Shown here: one piece after another, positions 23,161 through 34,001 of the stretch
Layout of the letters: each line of letters opens with the position of its first letter
Numbering within the stretch: the stretch's first letter is position 1
Assembly: GCA_961205875.1 (NCBI GenBank)
Contig: OY540816.1
Coordinates: forward strand, 7,822,701-7,886,700
Length of the DNA: 64,000 bases
Direction of reading: 5' to 3'
From: Sialis fuliginosa
Taxonomy: Eukaryota > Arthropoda > Insecta > Megaloptera > Sialidae
The notes under the pieces: generated by a model
Databases searched by the model: none
What the model was told of the DNA's origin: nothing
What the model saw: only the letters and a program-made list of their open reading frames with translations
Position numbers and translations under genes: made by a program

Positions 23161-23389
23161 TAAAGATCCGATTAGCCCCAAGATTTGGGGTGAATCGGAT
23201 AATTGTCGATGTTCAGTTTTTTGTTTGCAGAAAAGAAGATTTAAGTGCTGTATAGTTTTAAGTTTATACAACCTAAAGTAGAATAAAGACTGATTACAGT
23301 TCAGTTAATAAATATAATGTTTCTTCGACAGAAGTTGTATTTTTTTAACCTCAAAGTCAAATTGATCCGATTCGCCTCGGTCTACCCTA

Positions 23390-24738
23390 ATAACATGTAC
23401 TATATATATTAATAAATGCCTAATAATATATATGTATATGTATGCATCCAAAGGGATTTTTCCGGTGAGATAAAAAATAAAATTTGTAACCGTACAGGGA
23501 TCATCCATTCAAAAATGAAACCCGGAAAATTTCATTCTCAAGGGAGCAGAAAGGAAAGAGTTGCTTATCGTAGATGGGCTTATACCGTGATATCCCTATG
23601 TATATTTAATTAATATGTTTATTTTTGTTTGTTTTTTTCATCTTTTTTAATGGATTTCCGAGTTAATTAAAAATATTATACATTTTAAATGTTTTATTAC
23701 TTATTTAATGATATGCAAACAAAAATATCTGGCTACAAAAATTCCGTTTTAATGATATAACAATTTTCGAATCAATATCTTTTACCATTGTCTGAAAAGA
23801 CACAAGTAAAATATTTTTAAAACATATTAAAAAGAATTCCACGAATAATGAACTCAGCTAAAAAGATTATTAAAGACTTTTGTACCATGATTACAAAGGA
23901 ACGAAGAAAGACTGGCACAAAAGAAGAAGTAAAATATTTGGGCCATCAGTACATAAAAAGCATTTTCTTGTAAAATGTTTAAATCTTATGAAATGTATAA
24001 TTATTTAAACGTAATGAATATTTGATAATTATACCAGTGGCGTACCTAATATTACGAAGTCAAACGAGTTGGTAAATAAAAAAGAGAACATAATTATTCC
24101 ATTTAAAATGAAAAATTTTCATCAAATATAACAATCAAAATTAAAATTAAAATATTTAATAAAATAGAGCTGCAACCGTAAAATGTTGGTTGTGTTTAAG
24201 ACGACGAGATTGATATTATATTAGTTTCAGTTCAGTAAGTAGGGCAGATTGGTAGGTTTTTACATGACCTATTCTTTCTTTTTTAAGTTTTAACGAAGAA
24301 TTACGTTTTCCCCGACGGTATTGGCGGGTAACTTTGCGACCACGAATGTAGAGGTTTTATGTCAAACTTTGAAAGCTTCTCCAGAACTAGAAATGGTAGA
24401 GCAATAAATAACACACCAATATATAGCTTATAGAGTCAATTTTTAACCAGCCACCACACAGTAGCAAAAAGTTAAGCTAATTTTCATAGGTTTTGTACAT
24501 ATTACCGACCTTCAATATTTTCCCTTTGTCACAGATAAAGGGTTGTAATTGAGCTCATTCGATCTTGCGGGAAAAATCTTACGGAGGTGTAGGGTTTCTA
24601 GAGGAAAAATTAACCATTTAAAATAAAACGAATTTTAATCCCCATCTCTCAACCCAGTAGCATAAAAAAGTTAAGCTAACTATATTAAGATTTCGTTAAT
24701 ACAAGCGACCTAATTATGTATATTTTCTATAATATAAT
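23390..24738. other. Spacer, solitary hAT-like end at 24034
   Basis: AT-rich. CAGTGGCGTACCTAATATT at 24034 looks like a hAT terminus without a partner. No gene seen. Confidence 0.45.
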
Positions 24739-25380
24739 AAAACGGCCAAGTGCGTGTTGGGCACGCACATGATAGGTTTCCGTAGTCATTACGATTTATA
24801 AACAAGGGTTATTTCAATTTTTTTTTATAAACTATTCTAGCTACAGTGTTCGTTATAATTTTCATTGAAAGTACTAACTAAAAGCTTCATTCTGGATTTA
24901 AAAAAATTTTGCATCGATAGTTTAGAAAGTAGAAGGGGGGAGCGCTCTGATAACCACATTGAAAAGCAAATATATCGTGACTAAAGGGATTAAATCAAAA
25001 GGTCATATAACATTTTTTGTTGCATTTTAGGAGACCTATCTAAAGACACCCCACTCAATGGGGTGAGTAAAATTTTCAGTCTATGGGAGGGGGTCCAAAA
25101 TAATTTTGACAGTGTTCGTTATAATTTTCAGTGAAAGTACTAATTAAAAGCTACATTCTCGATTTTTTATTTTGATAGTTTAGAAAAGAGATGGTGGGGG
25201 GGGGATGCTCTGATAACGACTTTGAACGCAAATATATCATGACTGAAGGGTTCAATTCAAAAGGTCATATGACATTTTTTATTGAATTTTAAAAGACCTA
25301 TCTAAAGACACCCTACTTAATAGATTAAGTGAATTTTTTGTTGAATTTACTATTCTTATAGGGGGTAAAAAAAATTTATT
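24739..25380 (+). mobile_element. Repeat family B, copy 2 (3'-truncated)
   Basis: Begins AAAACGGCCAAGTGCGTG and repeats the architecture of 15637-16430, including two direct repeats (CAGTGTTCGTTATAATTTTC at 24844 and 25110, 266 bp apart). The CTACGGAAACC end is missing. Confidence 0.85.
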
Positions 25381-25422
25381 TCAAAAATCTTATCATGAAA
25401 TGAATCTTAGCTTCTAGATATT

Positions 25423-25550
25423 AGCCTAATCGGTTTAGTCGTTCTATCGGCCAATGTTTCGTCGCACATTGGCCAATAAAACGACCAAACCGACGTAGCT
25501 TATACCCAGAAGCCAAAAGTCATATCAAGATCACCGCGAAAGCCTCAATA
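25423..25550. mobile_element. Palindromic LINE-like fragment
   Basis: CGGTTTAGTCGTTCTATCGG..CCAATGTTTCG is mirrored by CCAATAAAACGACCAAACCG. GTAGCTTATACCCAGAAGCCAA and ACCGCGAAAGCCTCAA match the ends of the insertion at 22898-23114. Same family, more deleted. Confidence 0.65.
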
Positions 25551-25808
25551 ATAATATTCTTGTAATAAGATAATATTATTTTCCTTATGAAAAAATAAAA
25601 TGATAAAATAATTTTAATTAATAGTGACAACTTTAGTTTTAAAAGAAATAAAATTAGGAACATAATATGTAGGTATCTATTATGTACAGTACATTTGTAC
25701 TGCGTATAAAAAATATATTTACATGTGACATGTATTAATAAAGTTTGTTTTATAATTTAATAAAACGCTGTTATTTTGTTTGTTAAAAATCTGTTACAAT
25801 CGACTCAC
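25551..25808. other. Intron 3' of the signal-peptide exon
   Basis: AT-rich; nothing recognised before the donor site at 25803-25808. Confidence 0.5.
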
Positions 25809-25947
25809 CTGATGGTTTGAAGGCGTAACTGAGGTGAAACAAGAGCGCAACAAACAGAGCTTGTGGCAAAAATATTTTGGAGCCCATTGTGTCGGTTAGT
25901 TTGTGTAAATATCTGTGACACTCAGCTCGGTTCCGGCCACACTGCAC
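25809..25947 (-). CDS. Exon with start codon and signal peptide of a secreted protein
   Basis: On the minus strand an acceptor (TTTGTTACAG) is followed by about 60 bases of 5' UTR, then ATG at 25887-25885, and the exon ends CAG|GTGAGT at 25809. The coding part is 26 codons plus one base: MGSKIFLPQ, then the hydrophobic ALFVALLFHLSYA, then FKPS. This is a typical signal peptide, with cleavage probably after SYA. The phase-1 end joins the exon at 8199-8340 to give ...FKPS-G-VCKFP, placing the conserved domain right after the leader. An acceptor upstream of the UTR implies at least one non-coding exon farther right, not located. The start is the only ATG in frame before the hydrophobic segment. 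Confidence 0.85.
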
Positions 25948-26610
25948 CTGTAACAAAGAATTTACGCATTGTTATTGGAATTTCTAAAATTTTAATAAAA
26001 TTTTATATTCTCGCTTAACTAGAATTATTTGAGGCATCAAAAGAATTACGTAGTATACATTTTTATCTTTATTTAAGGGAAGATACATTTGAAAATACAT
26101 ATTTTTCATATACACTCATCCAAACAATTAAAGGAACAAGAAATTAAACATTTTTTTGGGTGTTTTTTGAAGTGCTGTATCTTTGTGAAAAATGGTCGTA
26201 TCGAAATAAAACAAAAAGCATTTTAAAGCTTCAAGTTTCTAGTTTTGAGATTTTTTAGCATAATTTTTTTTGAGTTACGGTTATCGCGCAATCAAAAGAA
26301 ATAGTGGAACACAAACATTTTCCAATTTTTAAATTTTTTTTTAAAGTTCTGCAGGCTCGGGAAATTTTTGTTCAGTTAAACCAATGCATTGGTCAGTTAA
26401 CTTGTTTATTCAGCTTTAATTTGTTTTTTTTTTGGTCTCTTTCAATTTTTTTTCGCCGAGATATCTGACTTTAAATGAAAAATTATTCTTTTGTCTTCGA
26501 TCATCAATATATCAGTAAATTAAAGGGCAGTTTTAAAAACTTGAATAAATTTCCTACAAGACCCTTTCATGACTTTATTTGAAAAAACAAATTGTTTACC
26601 CTCACCATTA
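25948..26610. other. Upstream intron, unrecognised repeat-like sequence
   Basis: CACTCATCCAAACAATTAAAGG at 26114 has the look of a transposon end, but no partner was found. No exon seen. Confidence 0.4.
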
Positions 26611-26968
26611 GTGTGAAAAAGTACAAAAAAATGATTATGTTGTATGTTCTTTTAGTAAATCTATCACTACTTTACAAATATTAATGGGAAGACTAATGTT
26701 GCCAGGTATTTTTACAGCTTAATGTACCCCCAACAGTCCTGTAAATTTTGAAATTGATCCATCGAAGCGTTTTTTCGGACCGATAAAGTGTGTGAAAAAG
26801 TACAAAAAAATGATTATGTTGTATGTTATTTTAGTAAATCTATCACTACTTTACAAATATTGATGGGAAGACTAATGTTGCCAGGTATTTTTACAGCTTA
26901 ATGTACCCCCAACAGTCCTGTAAATTTTGAAATTGATCCATCGAAGCGTTTTTTCGGACCGATAAAAG
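26611..26968 (+). repeat. Tandem duplication, 179-bp unit, two copies
   Basis: Units 26611-26789 and 26790-26968 are nearly identical, including AAGTACAAAAAAATGATTAT and CAACAGTCCTGTAAATTTTG. I see only a few differences (for example TTCTTTTAG versus TTATTTTAG), so the duplication is young. Confidence 0.92.
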
Positions 26969-27011
26969 TAAAGTTTTTAACCTTTGATCTCTGAAGATTA
27001 AATATGTATAT

Positions 27012-27660
27012 ACAGGATGATTTACAACTAGCTTCTTAAAAAAATTTACAATAGATCGAGGATGTAATTTTAAGCAAAAACCCTTATGTGAACCTATGTC
27101 CGGAAATTCTTCGTGAGGGAGCTACAGTTTTTGCTCAAAATTAGTGTTTATTTAATATCTAGAGAACCCATTGTAGTACAGTTGTGAAATTTGATACAGG
27201 GTTTGGTATTAATAAGTGTTATCTATTTCCAGTATCACATAATAATAATTTAGACCCAGGGGTGTATGGGGCCAGTGAGCCCGCCGATTTTTATCAAGTA
27301 TTTTTTTGTGTATTTTGTATCATATAATCTTCTACAAGAACCCAAATCGGGAAAAAATTCAAGAACAAAAAAATACTTGATAAAAATCGGCGGGCCCACT
27401 GGTCCCATACACCCCTAGTCTAAATTATTATTATTTGATACTGGAAATCGAAAATACTTATTAATACCAAACCCTTTGTCAAATTTCATAACTGTAACAC
27501 AATGGGTTCTGTAGATATTAAATAAACGCTAATTTTGGGCAAAAGACTGTAGCTCCCTCATGAAGAATTCCGGACATAGGTTCACATAAAGTTTTTTGCT
27601 TAAAATTACATCCTCGATCTACTGTTAAATTTTTTTACACTAGTTGTAAACCAACCTGTA
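27012..27660. mobile_element. Large foldback element (~650 bp)
   Basis: Left TACAGGATGATTTACAACTA is mirrored by TAGTTGTAAACCAACCTGTA. Inner arms GGGGTGTATGGGGCCAGTG / CACTGGTCCCATACACCCC and CGATTTTTATCAAGTATTTT / AAAATACTTGATAAAAATCG continue close to the centre near 27337. Arms are about 290 bp. Part of the interior (TTTTGCTTAAAAT..., GAAATTCGGACA-like) is related to sequence inside the hAT at 42516-42905. Confidence 0.9.
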
Positions 27661-28322
27661 GTTTAAAATATATTAAACTGTGTATCTAAAAAACTGAAAT
27701 TCAAAATAAAAATTGCAATTCCTAACCAACAATATTCACTTAATTTTATTAGATTTCATTATCATATTTTCTTTCTAGTAGAATTAATTAAATGGTATTA
27801 AATGTATAAAAGAATATTAATTTTTTTCTATTAAGAAATGGTTTTCTGTGAAACTAGTCTGTTTCTTCAGACTGCTTGAATATAAAAGAAATATCAATAT
27901 AAGATAAATAGAGAAAAACAAACTACCAAGAAAAGTTTTAAATGTATCATAAAAGAGGATAATAGGATACAGAAAACTACAAACTTGAAAAAAATATTTT
28001 AATTATAGAAGGTTCTTTTCCAAGCATGCTTAAAATCCGCTGTACCCATGAATGGATGTTATACTAGTATTTCGAGAATGAGAATTCCAATTCCAACCAA
28101 ACAATAAGTCTAACAAAAAGCAAAAACTGATTGGTGAACAAATTGAATCTTTTTTAACTTTATTATCTAATTTAGTTAAAAATTCACTTATTTAAATTGA
28201 GATAAGTAAAATATCTTATTTAGTCAACTGATATGTACAATGTACTAACATAATTTATGTTGGTGTTTATAATTGTGTGCTTGGTTTATAAAAGAAAAAA
28301 TGCTTTATATTTTGTGTGCATG
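27661..28322. other. No feature recognised
   Basis: AT-rich spacer. Confidence 0.5.
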
Positions 28323-28324
28323 TA

Positions 28325-28873
28325 AGGTCTCGGATATGACCCCAGTAATGGTTATTTTTTAATTAAATGTACTGAATTAGAAATATTTGTTGATATTTGT
28401 TTACTACCATTTCTGAATATTAATCTATATACATTTAACTGTTTTACACTGATAACAATCGGCCAATAGTTGTCAAAATGGTGGACATTTAAACTAATTA
28501 TTAGTATAATTTATTTATTAATTATTATATTATCATAGCAATTGCTTTACATTATTTCAAATTTGACGATTCTTTCTTTTATATCTTTTGTGTCGTAGTA
28601 CTTATCATTTTGTAATCATTAGTAAGTATCCATCACTACATGTTCATTACTGGTTTTACTTTATCCATTACTGGAGAAAAAACATAAACAAAATAAAAGG
28701 CTATAATTTAAAAAACAAACTATATTTACGGATTTTGGTAGTTAAATTGATTAAATAAAGAGTTACTTGTTTTATTTGTAACATGAGTTCATGAGAATTA
28801 CAAAAAGGAAACCCGCCAATCACAAAAACAGTAAACCTTGCTCTCATAGTGGCCATGACTGGTGTCAGTACCT
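28325..28873 (+). mobile_element. TA-flanked MITE, family D copy 2
   Basis: Same ends as 7461-8079, slightly decayed at the left (AGGTCTCGGATATGACCCC) and ACTGGTGTCAGTACCT at the right. TA flanks at 28323-28324 and 28874-28875. It lacks the family A insert of copy 1. Confidence 0.88.
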
Positions 28874-28879
28874 TATAAC

Positions 28880-29230
28880 TAGAGGTGTACCGGAATTCCG
28901 GCCAGAACTCACAATGTAGATTTATAGTGAATATTTTAACGTCTCTACTATTATATTATTATTATTTTTATATTATATTATTATTGACAATATAAATGTA
29001 ATTAGATGCGATCAAAAAGAACGTATGCTATACAAATAATTTACGGAGCTGTAAAAATTGCAGAATATGTAGAAAACACAATTCTTATAATTTAATATAT
29101 TTTCTTAAAGAAATACCATATAGAACAATGTTATATTAATTTAAGATAATAATCTATGTATTTATATTTAAAATATAATATAGTAGTGACGTTAAATGTG
29201 AATTTCGGCCGGAATTCCGGTACACCTCTA
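28880..29230. mobile_element. hAT MITE (351 bp) with 24-bp TIRs
   Basis: TAGAGGTGTACCGGAATTCC / GGAATTCCGGTACACCTCTA extended by GGCC, perfect inverted repeats. The 8-bp duplication is CTTATAAC / CTTCTAAC (7 of 8). It landed across the right border of the family D copy, using that copy's terminal CT and TA as part of its target. Confidence 0.9.
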
Positions 29231-31242
29231 CTTCTAACATTATTTATAGCAATAAAATAGTACCAAAATACTGCAGTGAAATTTTGAAGAGTTCATTGGT
29301 TGATTGTTTTTGTATCACATATTAGTGTAACATACATACATATGTACATATGTATATTCTTATGACGCTTGCATGTTTCTATATGAATGAATGGATATTT
29401 ATCTGTATTCCAATGACAACACGACAGTTTAATTTGAACATCCTATCTCTTTTTGTGAGCTGTAAATCATTTGTATAGACGACATTTCTTCATGATTATT
29501 AATTCTTTGGCATCTATTCAAGTTAAAGAGATACATAAATATAAAAGCTACTAGATAATTAAAAACGTATTTTTAACTTACTGCATGCACTAATTTATTT
29601 GAATAATGATAATGACTAACATACAAGCTAATTAATAGTTCTACATGTATTTAACAATATGTTAAATACATGTTGACATTCTTTTCTAATTACTTTTTTA
29701 TACATTCACATTAAATATACTCATAATCAGTGGTGTAGGGGGCTTGCGCGAGCTCTTTGATTATACTTTTATCTAATATTTTTATAAATAGAGCGTATAA
29801 TAACATATAATTAATATTATGTTTTTTAAATTGAACTACGGGCGAGCTCTTTGTTAAAAATTTCATATAAAGTAGGTTTAGACAAGGAGCTAGAAGGAAG
29901 TGAGTGGACATAATATGACAACCGGCAACTATGTTCAGATTGGTATACCTGAGACCTCAAAGAACTTAAAAAATCAAGGTGCCAGTCGGTACTTGGGTGC
30001 AATTTTTTTTAAGCGCGAAAAGGCCCTACAAAAGGAAAAAAATGTTCTTTTGCTTGTATTGTGTATTAAATAAATAAAATATGTATTTATTTTTTATTAA
30101 TACAATAGTTATTTATGCTACGTTAGTTTAAAGTAAATTTTCAGTTGTTTTTAAATCTTATTGTTGATTGTCATATCCATCTTTGGATCATACAATGTAT
30201 TAAATAAATAAAAAATACTTTTTGATCATTTTTTGAGATATTTTGAAAAGTAAGTGCATCAAGTTGCATGTCGTTGAAAAGGTAATAAAATCTTCTGTTC
30301 AAAAATTACAAAATTTCATATTGCTCCTATTTAAGAAAACATAAGTTAGTCTCATATCTCAAAAACTACGAGATTTCTGAAAAATAAAAAAATATTTCTA
30401 AATAGACAATATTAAACCCTACAGCATTTATTTGAAACATTTTCTAAAATTTCAAGTCGCTTAAGAAATATTCACGATGGAAAAATTCGGACTAAAATGG
30501 TTTTTGGCTAATATCTAGTAGGCTATGAAATTTTTGTGAAATGTAAATACACCATTGAACTGTCCCCTTTTAAAGGTAACTTTTCTCTCATTTAACCCAA
30601 TCTCTATCTCTTATAGTTTCCGAGATCCCCGTACTGTCCCTTGTTATTTAGACACCCTGTATAATAATAAAAAAATAATTGTGACAGACAAATGTGCAAT
30701 AAAAATATTCCAAATATCAAAAATTTACGTCCCAACTATTTTTTCGGTATAATAATATAATGTTTATTTTTACATAAATTCTGTTAAACAAAATCTGTAT
30801 TTATTATCTGTATAGAGTAATAAAATACGCCAACAGTAAGTAAACTTGAAGGCGACAATGTGACGTTATGTTATGCATAAAATTATAAAAGTTATAGAGA
30901 ATTCCAATATTCCTGCAGTTTAGTCGTTTATTTATTGAGTTTTGCATTCTGCATCACAACACACCCAAACAGCCACACTCACATGTATGTACAATATACA
31001 TGTGTAATACGGTGTGGCAGATATAGACAGATGCAGATGTCTCCGAAATTGAACTGTCACCACAAGAAATCTCAGAATCTGAATCGATATTGAACTGCTG
31101 CAAGCAGATAGACAAGATTAGATAACTTCATTCATAGCTTTAAACATATATGTATACATCAGCGTGGACCAATAAAATAGGTCACTTTTTTGAACTGGTA
31201 TAAAATAAAGAAGATTTTGTAAACATTATTGATTTATTTTAA
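29231..31242. other. Long spacer with fragments of transposon ends
   Basis: AT-rich. A solitary hAT-like end (CAGTGGTGTAGGGGGCTTGC, 29728) and a Tc1/mariner-like end (GACACCCTGTATA, about 30650) are visible without partners. No gene. Confidence 0.45.
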
Positions 31243-31409
31243 ACTAGCAATGCCCACGCGGCTTCGCTCGCGTAGACTACGGAATTATTGTTTAGGATTT
31301 TTGAAAAATATAGTTTAAGTACAAACACGATTAGTTATTATTGTAATAATAACTTATCAATACCTAAATTATCTAACAAAAACGAATAAGTCGATGTAAA
31401 CAGAACCCA

Positions 31410-31460
<51 letters not shown>

Positions 31461-31900
31461 GCCTTCCATGCTAGATGATTTAGCCAGGACTCTTTTTTTC
31501 TATTTCTCCTTTCAACCCAAAGATTTTATGTTTTCTTTGTAACATAAAAGCAGTCATTGTGGCTTAAATATAAAAGTTAGACATATGGTGTCGCGGACTT
31601 TATTGTAGAACTTTTAATTCTACACAATTCTTTAATACATTATTTTGTTCTATATTGAACGGTTGAGGTAGCGTATTACAGAACAGCGCGCCGACGGTAA
31701 AATTTTTTCCGACTTGATTTACTATTATCGTCACTGCTTAGTTGTTATATTACCTAACGTAACAAAATATAGCCTATAACCTGGCCAAAGAATGTACCTA
31801 TGAATTAAAAAAGAAACCACGTAAATCGGATAAGTGGTTCTCGAGTGATAAGGTAACTAACGGACAGACAGACAGACAGAGAGACGTTGAGCTTTATATA
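31243..31900 (+). mobile_element. RTE-related element, copy 1
   Basis: Starts ACTAGCAATGCCCACGCGGC, the edge shared by many insect RTE-derived repeats (ACTAGCTGTGCCCGCG). It continues through GGTGTCGCGGACTTT and CTACACAATTCTTTAATACA, and ends with AATCGGATAAGTGGTT and ACGGACAGACAGACAGACAG. A retroposed insertion sits at 31418-31513. Matching fragments: 37361-37418 and 38943-39320. Confidence 0.7.
31418..31513 (-). mobile_element. Young retroposon tail with 46-base poly(A) and 14-bp TSD
   Basis: A run of 46 T (31414-31459), that is poly(A) on the minus strand, precedes about 54 bp ending CTATTTCTCCTTTC. The repeat AACCCAAAGATTTT flanks it (31404-31417, 31514-31527). This is a severely 5'-truncated LINE or SINE insertion in reverse orientation, and the pure tail argues for recent arrival. 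Confidence 0.8.
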
Positions 31901-32002
31901 TTTTAAGGATACGTAATATGAAAGCTTTGTAGGCAATGGTTGACTTAATTTATTGATTTTTACTTTTTTATACATACATGAAATGTACTGTATAATAAAG
32001 TA

Positions 32003-32670
32003 GGGTAGGATGGTGCAAGAGTGCGCGGTGTACAAGAGTACGTAGAGTAATTATCTAATCACAGACCAGTGTTTTACGGCTAGCTTCAGTCATGACAAAT
32101 ACACCAATAAAAAATTATACGTGTTTTTATAGTCATTTACAGAGATTAAGATAAAAAAAAGTGATTTTGTCTATTTTAGTTACATTACTATCGAACTATT
32201 TGTTGTCCTAGTGATTTGTGCATCCCTTTCTATATATGTCACTAGTGACGTTTCAAAGTTGTTTGGTCAGAATAGTGCAAGAGTGCGCAGTATCAAAACG
32301 TGCAAGAGTGCGCGCGTACTCTTGTCAAACATTTCGTTTTTTAAAATTACTTATTAGGGTTCCAAAGAAAACCTATTAATCTCACTTTGTCGTCCGTCCG
32401 TCCTTTTCAGTCAAAGCAAAATATATCGTAAACTATATAAGCTAGAAACTTGATCAGAAATCTTCAAGGGACTGGATATAATGTATTTCTTGCAGAGACT
32501 GCTGGCACGAGAAATGCATAGCGTACTCAAATCGTGGTCACTACAAATGTGACGTTTGTAAGTGATGCACTCTCTTGTCCTCAGTATCTATTGCAAGAGT
32601 GCGCATTCAATATTTATTTAGTCCCATAAACTGAAATAGCGAAAGTGCGCACTCTTGCACCATCCTACCC
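32003..32670 (+). mobile_element. pogo-like element with subterminal GCAAGAGTGCGC repeats
   Basis: TIRs GGGTAGGATGGTGCAAGAGT and ACTCTTGCACCATCCTACCC with TA flanks (32001-32002, 32671-32672). The motif TGCAAGAGTGCGC or close variants recurs at least five times near the ends and inside. It carries a broken PHD-finger C-terminus. The design (TIR beginning GGGTAG, subterminal repeats, PHD remnant) matches 22636-23387. Confidence 0.85.
32470..32565 (+). pseudogene. PHD-like zinc finger remnant of pogo-type transposase
   Basis: Thirty-two codons read DWI, stop, then CISCRDCWHEKC, IAYSNRGHYKCDVCK and a terminal stop. The WI-x-C-x2-C...WHEKC...YKCDxC arrangement is the C-terminal half of a PHD-type finger like that at 22787-22897. 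One in-frame TAA replaces the residue after WI. The first two cysteine pairs and the catalytic domain are missing; sequence upstream instead resembles family B (GGGTTCC, GTCCGTCCGTCC). A decayed transposase end is the simplest reading. Confidence 0.75.
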
Positions 32671-32672
32671 TA

Positions 32673-33748
32673 TAGTGACCATGAAAAAATTTGAACTTGA
32701 AATTTCAACGAAAGTTTTGAGGGTCCCTGAATCACGTACGACCATTAACTCAATGACATCTGTGTGTGTGTATGTCATCTGTGATCGCTCTACGGCCAAA
32801 ACGGCGAGACTTACAAACATGGAATTTTAAACTTAAGATTCTTATATATTGTAGATGTGCACCTCTTATTTTTGAAAACATTTACTAAACCGGAAACTGA
32901 TGTTTACTCTTGTCAATTTTTGAATTTTTCGAATTATTTTTGAAATATTGTTATCTATAATTTATGTAATTTTCATTAAGAAATGTTCAAGAAATTAGTC
33001 AATTTTTCAAATGGTTCATACCAGAAATTTTTTTTTATAATAAAAGTTGTAGAGAACGTTTCTTTCTATAATTTATATCCTATACATTTTTTCGAAAAAT
33101 GTATCTTTTCTATAATTTACTATATACCTACTCTCAAACAGAAACAGCTGATTGCAAATTCTATTGTTTGTTAATCGTATCTACACTTGAATTAATATAA
33201 AATCTATTATTTCTGAAATCTCAAATTATGTGTCTGATCTTTAAGCAGGTATTTATTTATATTGACTTTTTATTTTGTATATTCTATTTTGTTCCAATAA
33301 ACTTATTGAAATTTATGAATTATTGTATTTAAATAAAAATTATCAATTATTAACTTAATGTAATTAATGTTCATTTTCTTAACGAAAAATAAATATATTG
33401 TATATAATGATGTATAAAAAATCATGTGCTGGCCAATGCAGTTTATTGAGTATACAACAAATTAAACTAAAACAATTACTAATAAAAATAAAAATTAAAC
33501 AGGTATGTATCTTCCGTTAACGTACGTTCTGCGAGACACGTTAAACGAGGTTATAATGAAGTACGTGAATTTAAGGATATACTGACATGATCCATAATTT
33601 ATTGCTGCCACGTATATATTATTTTGAGAACCTTTAATAAGCAATTGTTTTATTTGTATAAAACCATGAAAGCCACTAATACATAAATGTCAAATAACAG
33701 ACAAACAGAACAATACAAATGAGTGAGACAGATAGAGCGCATTCGTAT
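32673..33748. other. Spacer with foldback-like sequence
   Basis: 32860-33110 has blocks (TTGTTATCTATAATTTATG, GTTGTAGAGAACG) resembling the interior of 19757-20150. No gene. Confidence 0.4.
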
Positions 33749-33915
33749 TGTTGAGGTACTCCGAAATAAGGATACATCTTTATAATATAGAAATGTCTTA
33801 TGTATTTATTGTTATTTTTATGTATTGGTAACACTGTATCAAAAGTATGTAACTAACTAATTATTGAATAAAAAGCTTAGTCTATGTGCGACAACCAAAC
33901 GTGTTTGAATTAATA
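33749..33915 (+). mobile_element. copia-type 5' LTR (putative, 167 bp)
   Basis: Starts TGTTGAGGTACTCC, has a poly(A) signal AATAAA at 33868-33873, and ends GTGTTTGAATTAATA directly before a primer-binding site GGTTATGGGC (33916-33925). That site, shared with copia elements, matches an internal part of initiator tRNA-Met. The start is inferred from the TGTTGA pattern. The terminal 21 bases recur at 34590-34610, as expected of LTR sequence. Confidence 0.6.
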
Positions 33916-34001
33916 GGTTATGGGCGATATCCGAATTTACACAGTTTTAAGTAATTTTGAGTATTACAGTTAAAAATATTGGTTGTATCTTTTGCAGAAA
34001 C

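Larger units (their letters stand above)
22636..23387 (+). mobile_element. pogo-like element with PHD-finger remnant
   Basis: TIRs GAGTAGACTGAGGCGAATTG and CGATTCGCCTCGGTCTACCC, flanked by TA (22634-22635, 23388-23389). Extra GGCGAATCGGATCA copies lie just inside the left end and near 23190, as subterminal repeats. It carries the 3' end of a transposase gene and is interrupted by a retroposed insertion at 22898-23114. It is related in design to 32003-32670 and perhaps 39805-40288. Confidence 0.8.

Noticed and set aside
29728-29911. hAT element starting CAGTGGTGTAGGGG.
   Set aside because: No inverted partner or target duplication; kept only as a solitary end in the spacer description.
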